NCBI RefSeq assembly: GCF_036850765.1
Contig: NC_089501.1
Coordinates: 13,182,997-13,246,996, forward strand
Reading direction: 5' to 3'
DNA: 64,000 nucleotides
Source of the DNA: Saccopteryx bilineata
Taxonomy: Eukaryota; Chordata; Mammalia; Chiroptera; Emballonuridae
Each line of letters starts with the position of its first letter. Within the stretch, counting starts at the first letter, position 1. A program made the translations under genes and the position numbers. Under the pieces are notes generated by a model. It was not told where the DNA came from. It ran no database searches and was given only the letters and a program-made list of their open reading frames with translations. Positions 1 through 11,699 of the stretch are shown here, piece after piece.

Positions 1-29
1 TTTGTAGATATTTATTCATTCTATAGAGG

Positions 30-175
30 AGAGAGAGAGAGAGAGAAGGATGAAGAGCAGGAAATATCAATTCCCATATGTGCCTTGGCCAGGCCAGCCC
101 AGAGTTTCGAAGTGGCGACTTCAGCGTTTCCAAGTGGACACTTTATCCACAGTGCCACTGCAGGTCAGGCAAAAT
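30..175 (-). mobile_element. Old tRNA-derived SINE fragment
   Basis: A GA-rich tract is followed by text reading 'tgtgccttggccaggc' and ending 'ccactgcaggtcagg'. In reverse complement this starts with a CCTGACC-type tRNA-like head. It matches the layout of the copies at 17308-17494 and, in part, 60470-60542. It is diverged and no clear target-site duplication was seen. Confidence 0.55.
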
Positions 176-208
176 AATGTTTTAAAAACCAACTTCAGTG
201 CTTTAGAA

Positions 209-917
209 CAGTGGTCTCCAACCTTTTTTGGCCATGGACCTGTTTAATGTCAGAAAATATTTTCACGGACCGGCCTTTAGGGTGGGACAGATAAATGTAT
301 CATGTGACCGAGACAAGCATCAAGAGTGAGGCTTAGGCCCTGGCCGGTTGGCTCAGTGGTAGAGCATCGGCCTGGCGTGCAGAAGTTCCGGGTTCGATTC
401 CCGGCCAGGGCACACAGGAGAAGCGCCCATCTGCTTCTCCACCCCTCCCCCTCTCCTTCCTCTCTGTCTCTCTCTTCCCGCCCGCAGCGAGGCTCCATTG
501 GAGCAAAGATGGCCCGGGTGCTGGGGATGGCTCCTTGGCCTCTGCCCCAGGCGCTAGAGTGGCTCTGGTTGCAACAGAGCGACGCCCCGGAGGGGCAGAG
601 CATCGCCCCCTGGTGGGCAGAGCGTCGCCCCCTGGTGGGTGTGCCGGGTGGATCCCGGTCGGGCGCATGCGGGAGTCTGTCTGACTGTCTCTCCCCGTTT
701 CCAGCTTCAGAAAAATACAAAAACAAACAAAAAAAAGAGTGAGTCTTAGACGGATGTAACAGAGGGAATCTGATCATTTTTAAAAAATAAAACATCGTTC
801 AGACTTAAATATAAATAAAATGGAAATAATGGAAGTTATTTATTCTTTCTCTGCAGACCGGTACCAAATGGCCCACGGACTGGTACCGGTCCATGGACCG
901 GGGATTGGGGACCACTG
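209..917 (+). mobile_element. Non-autonomous hAT element with nested SINE
   Basis: The ends are imperfect terminal inverted repeats: CAGTGGTCTCCAACC on the left and GGATTGGGGACCACTG on the right. They are flanked by a perfect 8-bp target-site duplication CTTTAGAA at 201-208 and 918-925, as expected for hAT transposition. The interior contains inverted 'accggtcc'-like segments and no transposase. A SINE-A (336-734) sits inside, so the hAT insertion is the older event. Confidence 0.9.
336..734 (+). mobile_element. SINE-A, full length, nested in hAT
   Basis: A tRNA-derived head has an A box (TGGCTCAGTGG) and a B box (GGTTCGATTCC). It is followed by a CTTCTCC/CTCTCTCTTCCC body, a GGGCAGAGC repeat region and an A-rich tail. 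Direct repeats 'aagagtgag(g/t)ctta' flank it (about 322-335 and 735-748). It interrupts the hAT element. Reading frames across it are not genes. Confidence 0.9.
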
Positions 918-1542
918 CTTTAGAATGACTGACTGCAAAGTATTGTGTGGATGAGATTTGTAAAGGTTTAGAAGAAACTTAGTGTGGATGAGATTTGTAA
1001 AGGTTTAGAAGAAAACAAAATAATCTGGAAGAATTCTACAGTCTTTCACAAATATCTGTAATTTCATCCTACATTATAGAGAAAACAAACTAGAAATTGT
1101 GATGATGTGTTTCGTGCAAGAAGAAACAATGAAACTGCAGTGTAGACCCATATTTAAAGAAAGACATTTAGCTCACCTAAAATACTGGTGAATGTGTGTA
1201 CATGTATGTATTTTAAGCAAAAATAAAGTTAACAAATTAATACTTTTCTAATTTTTTTTTAATTCCCCACTTAACCAGCCTTTCCAGTCAATTGTTTAAC
1301 CTCTGGTCAAAATCATTCTATATAAAATAGTTTATTTGCTGCCATGCAGGAGCTAGAAGCAGGTTTCCTTTGGTTTCCATGATGGTACAGTACACCCTTT
1401 TTCCTTCCATTGTAACACTTTGTGTCTAAGCCCAAGTAAGATTTTATTGGGAAAGGATTTAGATAACCTTTTAGAAATATAGCTATTACAGGCCAGATGT
1501 CATAATGATTTAGTAGTGATGAACCCAGTGGTACCATGAACT

Positions 1543-1923
1543 ATTTTTATTATTATTTTGTATTTTTATGAAGTGAGAAGCAGGAAGGCATAGAGACAGA
1601 CTCCTGCATGCGCCTGACTGGGATCCACTCAGCATGCCCACTAGGGGGCGATGTTCTGCCCATCCAGGGCATTGCTCCATTGCAACCGGAGCCATCCTAG
1701 CACCTGAGGCAGAGGCCATGGACCCATCCTCAGCTCCCAGGCCAACTTTTGCTCTAATGGAGCCTTGGCTGTGGGAGGAGAAAAGAGAGACAGGGAGAAA
1801 GTAGAGGGGGAAGGGTGGAGAAGCAAATGGGTGCTTCTCCTGTGTGCCCTGACTGACCGGAATCGAACCTGGGACTTCTACATGCTGGCCAACAGTCTAC
1901 TGCTGAGCTAGCTGGCCAGGGCC
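1543..1923 (-). mobile_element. SINE-A
   Basis: This is the reverse complement of the SINE-A body, running from an AT-rich tail (about 1543) to 'ctggccagggcc' at the tRNA-like head. It is more diverged than the 336-734 copy. Target-site duplications are weak. Confidence 0.85.
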
Positions 1924-2247
1924 TTGGCTTCCTATTTTAACTCAGGCCACACACTGTTAAAATACTTGCCAGATAATTGCATTAAATAATTAATGTAGCA
2001 AGTCAAGCAGAAAGTTGGCTTCCCAGGAAAATGACAGTGTACAACTGAACAGGTCAGCTTTGGGACTTCTCCAAAAGGTAGTCAAAGGACCGTAAAGGCA
2101 GTGCAGTTCATTTTATGGGAAGATTGAGGTGGAGCAATAGTTAGAGTCAGTTCATTCCATTCATTTGCATCAGCTTTTTAGCTACTCTCTCCATCATGGT
2201 GTTGACCAAGTGGGCCTGTCCAGATTGAGAGGTCATAAACCATAGAC

Positions 2248-2613
2248 CAGGGGTCCCCAAACTACGGCCCGCGGGCCACATGCGGCCCCCTGAGGCCATT
2301 TATCCGGCCCCCCGCCGCACTTCCAGAAGGGGCACCTCTTTCATTGGTGGTCAGTGAAAGGAGCACATTGACCATCTCATTAGCCAAAAGCCGGCCCATA
2401 GTTCCCATTGAAATACTGGTCAGTTTGTTGATTTAAATTTACTTGTTCTTCATTTTAAATATTGTATTTGTTCCCGTTTTGTTTTTTTACTTTAAAATAA
2501 GATATGTGCAGTGTGCATAGGGATTTGTTCATAGTTTTTTCTTATAGTCCGGCCCTCCAACGGTCTGAGGGACAGTGAACTGGCCCCCTGTGTAAAAAGT
2601 TTGGGGACCCCTG
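2248..2613 (+). mobile_element. Non-autonomous hAT element (second family)
   Basis: Terminal inverted repeats CAGGGGTCCCCAAACT and AGTTTGGGGACCCCTG enclose 366 bp. A perfect 8-bp target-site duplication CCATAGAC lies at 2240-2247 and 2614-2621. The interior has 'ggcccgcgggcc' near one end and no coding sequence. Related copies lie at 16382-16712 and, internally deleted, at 38957-39152. Confidence 0.93.
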
Positions 2614-3053
2614 CCATAGACCATGCTACCTTCGCCTTACCCAGGCTGTTTTAGCAAGGCGACTGTGCGAGCAGAACCTCTCATGCAGGTAGAAAGGGGA
2701 GGGTGAGCACTAGTTAAATGGGTATGCCAGAGAGCTTGGCCTGGTTATCATATGATATGTGCTTCCAATCTCTTCGGATGTATTCTACTACCTCTCATCA
2801 AGAGGAAACATTGAAGATAAAAATTCCTAACATCTTGATGTTACCAGAAGCCTGAGAGAGAAAAGTGTTCCTTCATAATTTTCACATTAAACATTACGCT
2901 TGTGTGTAATGGAGAGGGTCATTGATTCTGTGTCCTTAAACCTCTTGGATTGTACTTCCAGTTGTGTCCTTAAGTTCTGAGTAATAGACACTTAAAAAGC
3001 GTGGCAGAAGCATGAGCCTGGTGGCACTCATTTTGGTGTCTTTTCCTTCACAG

Positions 3054-3307
3054 GCTGGTGAAAGACGCTCCCTGGGATGAAGTCCCACTTGCTCACTCCC
3101 TGGTGGGTTTTGCCACTGCCTATGACTTCTTGTACAACTACCTGAGCAAGTCACAGCAGGAGAAGTTCCTTGAAGTGATTGCCAATGCCTCGGGATACAT
3201 GTATGAAACCTCGTACAGGAGAGGCTGGGGATTTCAGTACCTGCACAACCATCAGCCCACCAACTGCATGGCGTTGCTCACAGGAAGCCTAGTTCTGATG
3301 AACCAAG
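3054..3307 (+). CDS. DSE: Dermatan sulfate epimerase, internal exon A
   Basis: This exon encodes about residues 140-223 of dermatan-sulfate epimerase, the ER/Golgi enzyme that converts D-glucuronic to L-iduronic acid in chondroitin/dermatan sulfate. The frame reads [16 protein letters not shown] and continues to [10 protein letters not shown]. The motif LHNHQPTN contains the histidine (codon 3250-3252) that corresponds to catalytic His205 of the human enzyme. The acceptor is CAG before 3054 and the donor is GTACAT after 3307. The exon starts with the last base of a split codon and ends with the first base of a Gly codon completed at 6856. No stop or frameshift is present, so the exon appears functional. 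Confidence 0.95.
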
Positions 3308-3560
3308 GTACATGTGGGCACAATGAGGGGTGCCCGGCTGACATGAGTCATGTTGTGAGCAAAGCATTTTTAAAATTAGTCTTAGTACATGTTCGTACTT
3401 GGTCCTAACAAAGCCTATGAGATGAAGTAATACTTAGAGCATCTCTTAGAGATTTGAGAGACATCTCTTTCTTCATTTCTGTTGATACATTAGCATGAAG
3501 CTTATTTAGTTATGACTTTTTGATGGTCTTAAGCCATATTCTTATAGCACAGGATATATA

Positions 3561-3593
3561 GTCCGTGGCTCCGGGGGTTGGGGACCACTGCCT
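3561..3593 (+). mobile_element. Remnant of a hAT terminal end
   Basis: The sequence 'ggttggggaccactg' reproduces the right terminus of the hAT at 209-917, preceded by 'agtccgtggctccggg'. No left end or target-site duplication is visible, so it is a terminal scrap. Confidence 0.5.
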
Positions 3594-4800
3594 TAATGTA
3601 TAATATGGCTAATATTACATTTTCTCAATTCTTTTAATTCTGACTTAATTACAACTCCTGTGGAAGTCTGTGAATGACTGAATAAGAAGCAGCTCCAAGA
3701 TTACAGTGAATTATTAAGATATTAAATATATACTTGGAGCTGGCAAATCTAAATTAATTTAACTCTTGATCATATTCCCCATCAGAATAAATAAGCATTT
3801 TGTCGATATTGTAGCATCATATTTTCTCAAGTGTGGCTTTCTCTCTTGTTACATCAGCCAACCATCACTTTTAATTGGATCTTAGAGAAAAAGTAACATT
3901 AATATTCTCACATCAACCCTATAAGGTAGCTGGAATTTGGACCCATTTCTGGTCAAAGTCAGAGTTCAGTCTCTTTTCACTGTATTTTGTTGCTGCTCTT
4001 GGAATAGAAATGTAATGTATGCTAATAAGAAAAGGCTAATTAAGAGGGTGAGTTTCATCCTAGCTCCCTTTGCCCACTACTCTCACAAAAACAAAGTTTA
4101 ATCCCAAGGTGTTTGCCTGGTTCAGATTAGAGCAAAATTTGTACCTCTCCTCTGGCAGGAGTTGTCATATGAATATTATTTTCTGATTAAAGTGAGAAGT
4201 TTCTCTGGGGTACACTTTTCCGGACCCCTAATATAACAGGGGCTGTTTACATACATAAACAGTTTACATTTATAAGAAGATTGGGGAGAAAAATGAGGTG
4301 AGATCTCTGGCTCTGCACCTCTCAATTGATACTTGGGTGTGTAGTCCTTACTTTCTTGGCGTGCTCACTCCAACTTTAGGACCAGCTTTGGCCAGGCGGT
4401 TTTAGTAGCTTATGTTCTCCAGACCAGCCTTGGAGGTAGGTACTGACTGAGTAGCTTAGAGCACACCTGTAGTCACTTGACTCCCATAAAAATCTCAAAA
4501 GTGGGAGAATTAGAATTTTCTGTTTGTTCTGCTAACCTGTCTAAGGCTTGGTGCACAGAGACCACAGGATCACTTGTGAGGAGTTTATAAATCAGTTGGA
4601 AAAAAGAGATGTGAAATGATTAGCCAGTAGTTAACAGTAGCACCAGGGAATGAAAGGAGGTGTTATGAAGCTATGGTTACATAGCAGTTGAGTGTATTAA
4701 GTTTGAATTCAAAAGAACATTGCTTTTTGGGTGAGTTTGAGAAAGTTCGTGGAACTTTGAAGGATGCACAGGATATGGTAAGTGAAAATAATGAAGAACA

Positions 4801-5172
4801 GCCTGACCAGGTTGTGGTACAGTGGATAGAGCATCAACCTGGGATGCCGAGGACCCAGGTTTGAAACCCTTAAGTCACTAGCTTAAGCATAGGCTCATCC
4901 AGCTTGAGTCCTCACCAGCTTGAGCAGGGGATCATAGACATGACCCCATAGTCGCTGGCTTGGGCCCAAAGGTCACTGGCTTGAAGCCCAAGGTCACTGG
5001 CTTGAGTCCAAGGTTGCTGGCTTGAGCAAGGGGTCACTCGCTCTACTGTAGCCCCCCTGTCAAGGCACATATGAGAAACCAATCAATAAGCAAATAAGAT
5101 GCCACAATGAAGAATTGATGCTTCTCATCTCTTCCTTCCAGCCTGTCTGTCCCTGTCTGTCCCTCTCTCTCA

Positions 5173-5205
<33 letters not shown>

Positions 5206-5210
5206 AAAAA
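4801..5210 (+). mobile_element. SINE-B
   Basis: It begins 'gcctgaccagg' with a tRNA-like head (CAGTGGATAGAGC) and carries repeated 'ggtcactggcttgag' units, a CTCTCTC tract and a long poly(A). The flanks 'ataatgaagaaca' and 'ataataaagaaca' form an imperfect target-site duplication (about 4788-4800 and 5214-5226). Confidence 0.88.
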
Positions 5211-6297
5211 AAGATAATAAAGAACATTCTAAATAAGAGTGGTGGAAAAATATCAATAAACAACACAAGTATGTCATTTGACTGATTTGAAGTTTACAGA
5301 GTATGTTAGTGGACATTGCCTCATATCTCCTGAACAGAGTTGTTACTAGAAAAAAATAAGGAAAATCGAGTAACATGATATCCAGGGAGCAGTGAGTAAC
5401 AGGCCTGATTGCAGGCATCAGTCACATTGGTGCCTAGTTGCAGATGGGGAGGGCACAGCGGGAAAAGATGAAAACGGTTGGAATTTTAAACCCGAGCAAT
5501 TAGAGAATGGAAATTGAAAAGTATCCAGAAGCCTGGCATGTCAGGTGTGGAGCTGGATGGGAGACAGGTCCAGGGTACAAGCCAAGCCTGAGAATAGTGT
5601 TCCCACATTAGATGGGAGTGGGAACTTCGCCTGGGACCTGGGTTTGGGCTGGGGACTGAGGTAGCTGGGCCTCTGGAAGCCCCCACCCCCAGTATTCCTA
5701 TTAGACCTGGCCCATGTTTAGCACACACGGCTGCGGAAGTGAAGCAACAGGACTCCACCAACGTTAGGAGGCAATGGGCTTAATTTTGTCCTCAGGGGTT
5801 TTGTGTTTTAAATACAAGAAAACAAAAACAAACCTTAAATCTCAAGACCTGGGTTCAGATCAAAGTTCTGTTCATTTTTAGTCATGTGCCAGCAGTCTCA
5901 AACAAGTCAGCATTTCTGCAATTTTTGAGTAATAATGCATAATTGGGTTGTTAAAAGGATTAAGTAAGATTATGTTCAATGCTGTATAAATTACAAATGT
6001 TATAAAAATGTGAGGAGTTGTTATTGCTACTTAAATGCTAGTCTCATAAGCATTATGGAAAGCTAGCATTTCCGAGTTGTAAAGATTTTTTAAAAGTTTC
6101 TAGACTTTTAATTTGCAGTTGGAGAGGTTGAAGGATGTGACAGGTTGGAGAACTGCTTAAACAAAATTATGTAGCACATTTTTGGCTGACTCGACTCTCA
6201 GCTGGGGTTTTTTTTTTTTTTTGCCCTTAAGTTACCACTCCAGTGGTCTCTTCACCCCACTGTGCTGCCTGTTCAGATCCTGAGGAATCTAAAAGCA

Positions 6298-6298
6298 C

Positions 6299-6337
<39 letters not shown>

Positions 6338-6339
6338 GG
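6298..6339. repeat. (TAAA)n microsatellite
   Basis: About ten tandem copies of a TAAA tetranucleotide in the DSE intron. Confidence 0.95.
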
Positions 6340-6855
6340 AATTGTTCTCTAATGTGAGAACAAATTGAAGGCTAGCTTTTATAGTATTTGCAGCTTATAC
6401 AAATGCTGTAAAATAATGGTGAAAGTTTTGTAAAGTGATAAAACTTCAAAAATATTTTCAAGGAGTAGTTTTTAAGAAAATTGAATTAAAAGTCTCAATA
6501 TACAGGTCTTTCTTTTCCTGCCAACATAATGTTATGTGCATTTTGTGATTTTAGATGTAATGTCGTTTCAGTTAATTAAAAATTAGAAAAATGACTGATA
6601 CTCATTTCATTTAAAGATTTATCTCCATTGAATTAATAAATGACCTGTGTTCAAGAACTTCTTGACTTACATCATGTACCCGTCACAAAAATGGATTAGC
6701 AGGATATTATTTATAATGTTCATAAGTGAGAGTTTTGCAAAATGCAGTTTGTAATGTAAACTAGTCAGATAACCCAGAGAGTTTTATTTGGCTATATTTT
6801 TGTTTATATTTTATTATAGCCTTAGTGATTATTTCCACATGTTTTTATCCTTCAG

Positions 6856-7095
6856 GGTATCTTCAAGAAGCCTACTTATGGACCAAACAAGTTCTGACCA
6901 TCATGGAGAAGTCTCTGGTCTTGCTCAGAGAGGTGACGGACGGCTCCCTCTATGAAGGGGTTGCATACGGCAGCTACACCACTAGATCACTCTTCCAATA
7001 TATGTTTCTTGTTCAGAGGCACTTTGACATCAACCACTTTGGCCATCCGTGGCTTAAGCAACACTTTGCATTTATGTATAGAACCATCCTGCCAG
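6856..7095 (+). CDS. DSE: Dermatan sulfate epimerase, internal exon B
   Basis: It encodes about residues 224-303: [16 protein letters not shown] through [11 protein letters not shown]. This is part of the alpha-helical toroid of the epimerase/lyase-like catalytic fold. The acceptor TTCAG precedes GG|TAT; the donor GTATAG follows CCA G. Both junctions share the one-base split-Gly phase of the neighbouring exons (240 bp, open throughout). The encoded sequence is almost identical to my recollection of the human protein. Confidence 0.95.
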
Positions 7096-9171
7096 GTATA
7101 GTGAGGAATCACAAGTGGGTCAATGTGAACAATTGTAATTTTTCCTGATTATGAAAATGGGCTAGAGAAATGTGGGGTTCAAGCCATATTGCAATTTAGG
7201 AGACTTTTTAAAGAAAATAAAAGTAGAATTCTGTAAGAGGTAGAGCCAGAATTTCTTGGGCATTAACATGAGGACCTGTGGTTTAGATATTGAAAAGCTT
7301 GGAACATAACAGATCAAATATAATTTGTAGCCTCCACAGAACTTTTATTGTTGTATATATAAATCTTTCATATGTTTACAAATTAATTTTCATGAACCTA
7401 AACAAAATATGAGCATTTAAGATTACATGTTAATTTTCCTTTATGTATGATCCTTGACCGATCCTGTTTTGGTTTTTAGTTTATAATTATTTTCTTCCAA
7501 ACTATAGAGATATGAGTAAAAATGAAAGCTTATACCTACATATTTAAGTTGGAGCTTTAGTATTTTCTTTAAATATTTTATTGAAATAAATAGTATAAAA
7601 TATAGGAATATAAAGAAAAAAAGGAATTTCTAGAAAGCTAATCTCTTGTTGCTGTGTAGCTTAGTCTTAGAGAACTGGCTTGAGAAAAAGGTTATGTGTG
7701 ATTTAACAACTTAATTTCTGGGAGAGCTTTGCAACTCTCTTTATTTCTAAATAGGACTGAAGATGTTAGACAAAGCTTAAGACTCATCAGGATGAGTCCT
7801 TCTCCCTGTGAAATGCAGTCTTTAAATGATGATTCTAGACGTACAGCAAAGGATTCAGTAGTTACATCATTTTGCTGTGGCCGTATACAGATGGATTGGA
7901 TATAATCTCCATTATTGGATTAGTTTTGCAAAAACTACTACAGAGCAAAAGAACCACATTAAGATTTAGTTTAGACTTTCATTCAATACTCTGTTTTATT
8001 GTTTGTTCTTAGATATGCAGGAGAGACCTTTTTTGTAGTTTATCTTGATAACCAAAGGACATCAATAGTAAGGGACCTTTGATGTTCTCAGTGTTTTGTT
8101 ATTTGAGCTGAGATCTAGCAGTCAACCACAGCAGCGCTGGGGTCTGCTGTGAGCTGTGTATGTGGTTACTTCTTAAGCTGGAAATGACATTATGATGAAC
8201 ACCTCTAAGAAGAGGATTCAAATATTTGTGTCAATTAATTCAGCAAACCTTTCTTGAATACTTGGGTGTCGGGCCAGGGATTCAGAGAGGAATGAAACGT
8301 ACCATCTGCTCACAAGGAACTCACAGATTAGTAGAAGATTCAAAAAAATCACATTTTATAATAAGATTTTATTTAGAAGAGCACTTACTAGACTGCTAGA
8401 AGCAAAAGCATTAGCTGTAAATTATGGAAATATAGTCATGGTAAATTTAGAAGGGATTTTGTATTAAATCAATCTGTTTCAACAACATTTCTGTCTTTTT
8501 TCTCTACAGTGGCTATTCTAGTAGTGATTAGTCCTCTCTGACCCAGAGTTTCCTTTCATTCTTTTTCAAGAATGCCGGGACCATATCCTGTCTTACCTGC
8601 TTTTATTTTTCTGATCGATTTCAGTATTACCTTTGCATTTTTCCTCTTTCTTTTTAGCTTCCAGCAGTACATACTGGCAGGATCTTCTGTAGGAATTGTT
8701 TTCATCCCGTCGAAACTCTAAACCTTGTAACTCCCACTTTATTGGAGGCCAAATTGAAGCATCTTATGTCATTATCTTGGCATAGGATGTGGGATGAATT
8801 GGTAGGAATGTTCATGTTCATTTGAGGTTTAGGAGCTCACCACACAAGAGTACAGCACATGCGTCTGGGTAGATGCGATTGCCCACGGCACGGACACTGG
8901 AAAACGGGAAAGGTGGCGGTGTCCATCCCTGCATGTGGCATTTTCATCACCAGTGACAAGTTGCCACATAACAAATACAAATTTGCACACAAGATTTCTG
9001 GAAGACCTTCATAGGGATTCTGATTAATTGGTCTGTGGTGGAGTATGGGCACTGTGTGGTTTTGTTATTTTTATCCAAGACACCAGTTGCAGGCAGGATT
9101 GAAAATCATTGTTCAGACCTTTTGGGGAGTATGCAGTTTTAAACTTAGTTCTGTCAAACTTCTTTCCCCAG
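7096..9171 (+). other. DSE: DSE intron
   Basis: The donor is GTATAG and the acceptor TTTCCCCAG. An ancient LINE2-like 3' fragment may lie at about 8230-8335 (the 'ttgaatacttgggtgt...ccagggattcagagagg' pattern). Nothing else stands out; no recent SINE is present. Confidence 0.8.
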
Positions 9172-9379
9172 GGTTTCAAAGAACTGTGGCCATTGCAGAC
9201 TCAAATTACAATTGGTTTTATGGTCCAGAAAGCCAATTAGTGTTCCTGGATAAATTTGTCATGCGTAACGGCAGTGGTAACTGGCTGGCTGACCAAATCC
9301 GAAAGAACCGGGTGATGGACGGCCCCGGAACACCATCCAAAGGGCAGCGCTGGTGCACTCTTCACACGGAATTTCTCTG
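9172..9379 (+). CDS. DSE: Dermatan sulfate epimerase, internal exon C
   Basis: It encodes about residues 304-373: [17 protein letters not shown] through TLHTEFLW. The acceptor CCCCAG precedes GG|TTT. The donor is GTATGA after CTCTG, with the Trp codon split TG|G. It is 208 bp with no stop. A read-through frame past the donor continues a few codons but is intronic. Confidence 0.95.
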
Positions 9380-11699
9380 GTATGACACGCTGTGCTGGCT
9401 TTGAAAAGAAATTATACTCAGGGGTACAGTGTGCTAGCTTTTTGCCTTAAAGAACAACTAATCTATTATGCCAAGTACTTTCAACTTCAATTCATATCAT
9501 GGTGTTTGACACTCCATTAGGAATATTTCTTATATTAGAGATGCCCTAGGCTAACACTATTTTATAGATTTTTTTTCATGCATGTTTTGATTTACTTCAT
9601 TTTTGAAATTGTATAAAGGGAAAACCACAAACTTTAGACTGGGTTTTTCTGATAGCCACACCAAAAACAAAAAAGGTAGTAAAATATTTTGTTTTGTTTT
9701 GGTAAATGAAGCATGATAATCTTCTAATAGCAAAGCTGTTACTAAAGTTTCAAAACTATTTAAACGTGTTTGACAGTATTTGACAGTTTCACTTTGATAA
9801 TAAAAGAACCATGAATTTTTTTGCCTTAATCTTTTAAGCCCAGAAAGAGAAGCCAGTGCCTCCCTTTTTAAAGTATTGCCAAATATATTGTTGGCATCCA
9901 ATAAGTTAAAATAAAAATTACAAGGAACTTGTTAATAATTAATCCCTGTTGTCTTTTCAACTTCAAAATAAGCTTTTATGGTTTGATTATTTCTTGTCAT
10001 TATTTTTTGAAATTTAAACAGTTAAGAAGACAGTAACACTTGAAAAGAGGTAACTGTCTAGAGTTTAACCAGCATCTAAAAAAAAACTATTCACAGGTTA
10101 GGTAAATTTAATACGCAACCATTCTTGACACCTGTTAGGGATATAAAGTGGTTATTTGTGTTTTTACTAACCCATAAGTAAGCAACTAAGAGTGCTCTAT
10201 AAAACTGACTATAGGAGTCAGATTAATGCTAAGTCTAACTTGATGTAAATTTCTTATAGGAATATGCAAACTAACCAAAAATCAAGAGAAGGATGGGAAA
10301 TTTAGCTTGTATTTGGATTTGTCAAAGCACAAAATGAAGCCAACATTATTATGGTAGAGACCTATGTAGAGACACATCTTCTGGTGTTCCAAAGAGAACA
10401 AATGAAACAGCCAGTCAAACACTAATAAGATTACTGTATTTTTCGCTCCATAAGATGCACCTGACCATAAGATGCACCGAGCGTTTTAAGGAGGAAAATA
10501 AAAAAAATATTCTGAACCAAATGGTGTGTTAAAATATTTAATAAAATATACCACAATGATATTTCAGCAATATAAACTCAACAGCAGTGTTAACAACCAT
10601 TAGCACTGTTATTAACAAATGAGAAGAGACTTTAGTGTACAAATATTCTTCTTCTAGTTGTTCGGGGACCCGCAACAGCTAAAAAAAAAAAAAAGAACAT
10701 TCACTCCATAAGACGCACGGGCATTTTCTCCTCCACTTTTGGGGAAAAAAAGTGTGTCTTATGGAGCGAAAAATACAGTAACTCTCCTATAGGTGATTGA
10801 GTCACTTTAGGAAAAAGAGCTAACAATGCAAATCTGCCTTTCTTCTCTTGAGCAGAAGAATATATGAACCTGTCAAGGCTGTTATTTCAAATCATCAAAA
10901 ACAAACAATTATGTTTATTATTATTTGTGTGGCCTATCTGAATAAAAAATCTTTGTTCTTAGTCACTAGGCAGTTTAATATTAATTTTTATTACTTTGAT
11001 AATAAAAATTTATCCTAAATAAAAATAAGAGATCATTTATTGTCCTAATGCATGAGATCATCTGCAGATTAAAACAACCTTTAGATCTGGGGTAGGCAGT
11101 GGTAGCCACAATTAGAAATCCTGCAGTTCTAATAGTTTCCTGAGTTTCATCCATTTATATTCTTAGATGTGGTTTTTAGCGTCCATTTTATCCAATGTAT
11201 AAAGTTTAACGATTTAAATTAAATTTTAGAGTGTAAGAAGTACTCTGCGATACTTTTGTAATACCATTTATTGTAGACCAATATTTCATTGCAACTCCCT
11301 AGAATAGGAGCCCCTCAAACTAGGAGTGTGGATGAAGTGCTTAATTCTGTGATCTGTGAGCCCCAGTCATTTGGATGGCAGCACTGACATTGTTACGTGA
11401 TTGATCTGTAATCATAGGGTGATTAGCAGCAGTAATCATTTGAGGCTTAAATCCAAGGATCACACTTTGTAAAGATTTTCTTCAGTCCTTGTCACCAAGG
11501 GTGTTAGTTCCCTGTGCAGTCTGATCCTCCATGAGTGTTCTTAGACGCGTCCCCACTACAGTCTGCACTGCCAGGGCTCTGGGCGGCCTCTGTATGCCTG
11601 CCCCTCCAGCCGCATTACCATGTGGCATCCCGCTTCGGATGTGTTATTTCCACTTCCGCCAGAAAAACCAATTAAATTTTTAAAAATTGATTCTTTCAG
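9380..11699 (+). other. DSE: DSE intron
   Basis: The donor is GTATGA; the acceptor is TTCTTTCAG directly before 11700. It contains a TA-flanked MITE (10434-10778). The remainder is AT-rich. The 27 codons that extend the final exon's frame upstream to 11620 are intronic read-through, not exon. Confidence 0.85.
10434..10778. mobile_element. MITE with TA target site (Tc1/mariner-like?)
   Basis: Inverted termini CTGTATTTTTCGCTCCATAA and its near-perfect complement (10755-10778) bound 345 bp, with TA on both outer edges (10432-10433, 10779-10780). Further inverted subterminal matches ('ataagatgcac' and 'gtgtgtcttat') extend the pairing. There is no coding capacity. TA flanks suggest a Tc1/mariner-type source; hAT or piggyBac origin is not excluded. 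Confidence 0.7.

Larger units (their letters stand above)
1..3053 (+). other. DSE: DSE intron (partial) with nested repeats
   Basis: This is intronic sequence upstream of the first visible DSE coding exon. It holds an old SINE fragment near 30-175, a hAT element with a nested SINE-A, a second SINE-A in minus orientation and a second hAT element, all listed separately. The remaining unique sequence is AT-rich and shows no reading frame resembling a protein I recognise. The acceptor is a pyrimidine run followed by CAG at 3051-3053. The upstream DSE coding exon(s), with signal peptide and the first ~139 residues, are outside the window. Confidence 0.8.
3308..6855 (+). other. DSE: DSE intron
   Basis: It runs from donor GTACAT to a polypyrimidine/CAG acceptor. 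Contents are a hAT terminal remnant (3561-3593), a SINE-B (4801-5210) and a (TAAA)n microsatellite (6298-6339). The rest is AT-rich and unremarkable; reading frames there show no family resemblance. Confidence 0.85.

Noticed and set aside
336..410. tRNA gene
   Set aside because: The A and B boxes belong to a SINE head; the body and A-tail follow and no independent tRNA structure ends there.
326..742. 138-codon frame, and similar frames at 20251-20819, 25881-26492, 36451-36901, 50735-51150 and 55380-55858
   Set aside because: They coincide with SINE-A copies and repeat the same SINE-encoded peptide; not genes.
11620..11699. In-frame extension of the final DSE exon upstream to an ATG at 11620
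   Set aside because: A canonical TTCTTTCAG acceptor precedes 11700, the codon phase fits the donor at 9379, and the 27 upstream codons have no DSE resemblance.
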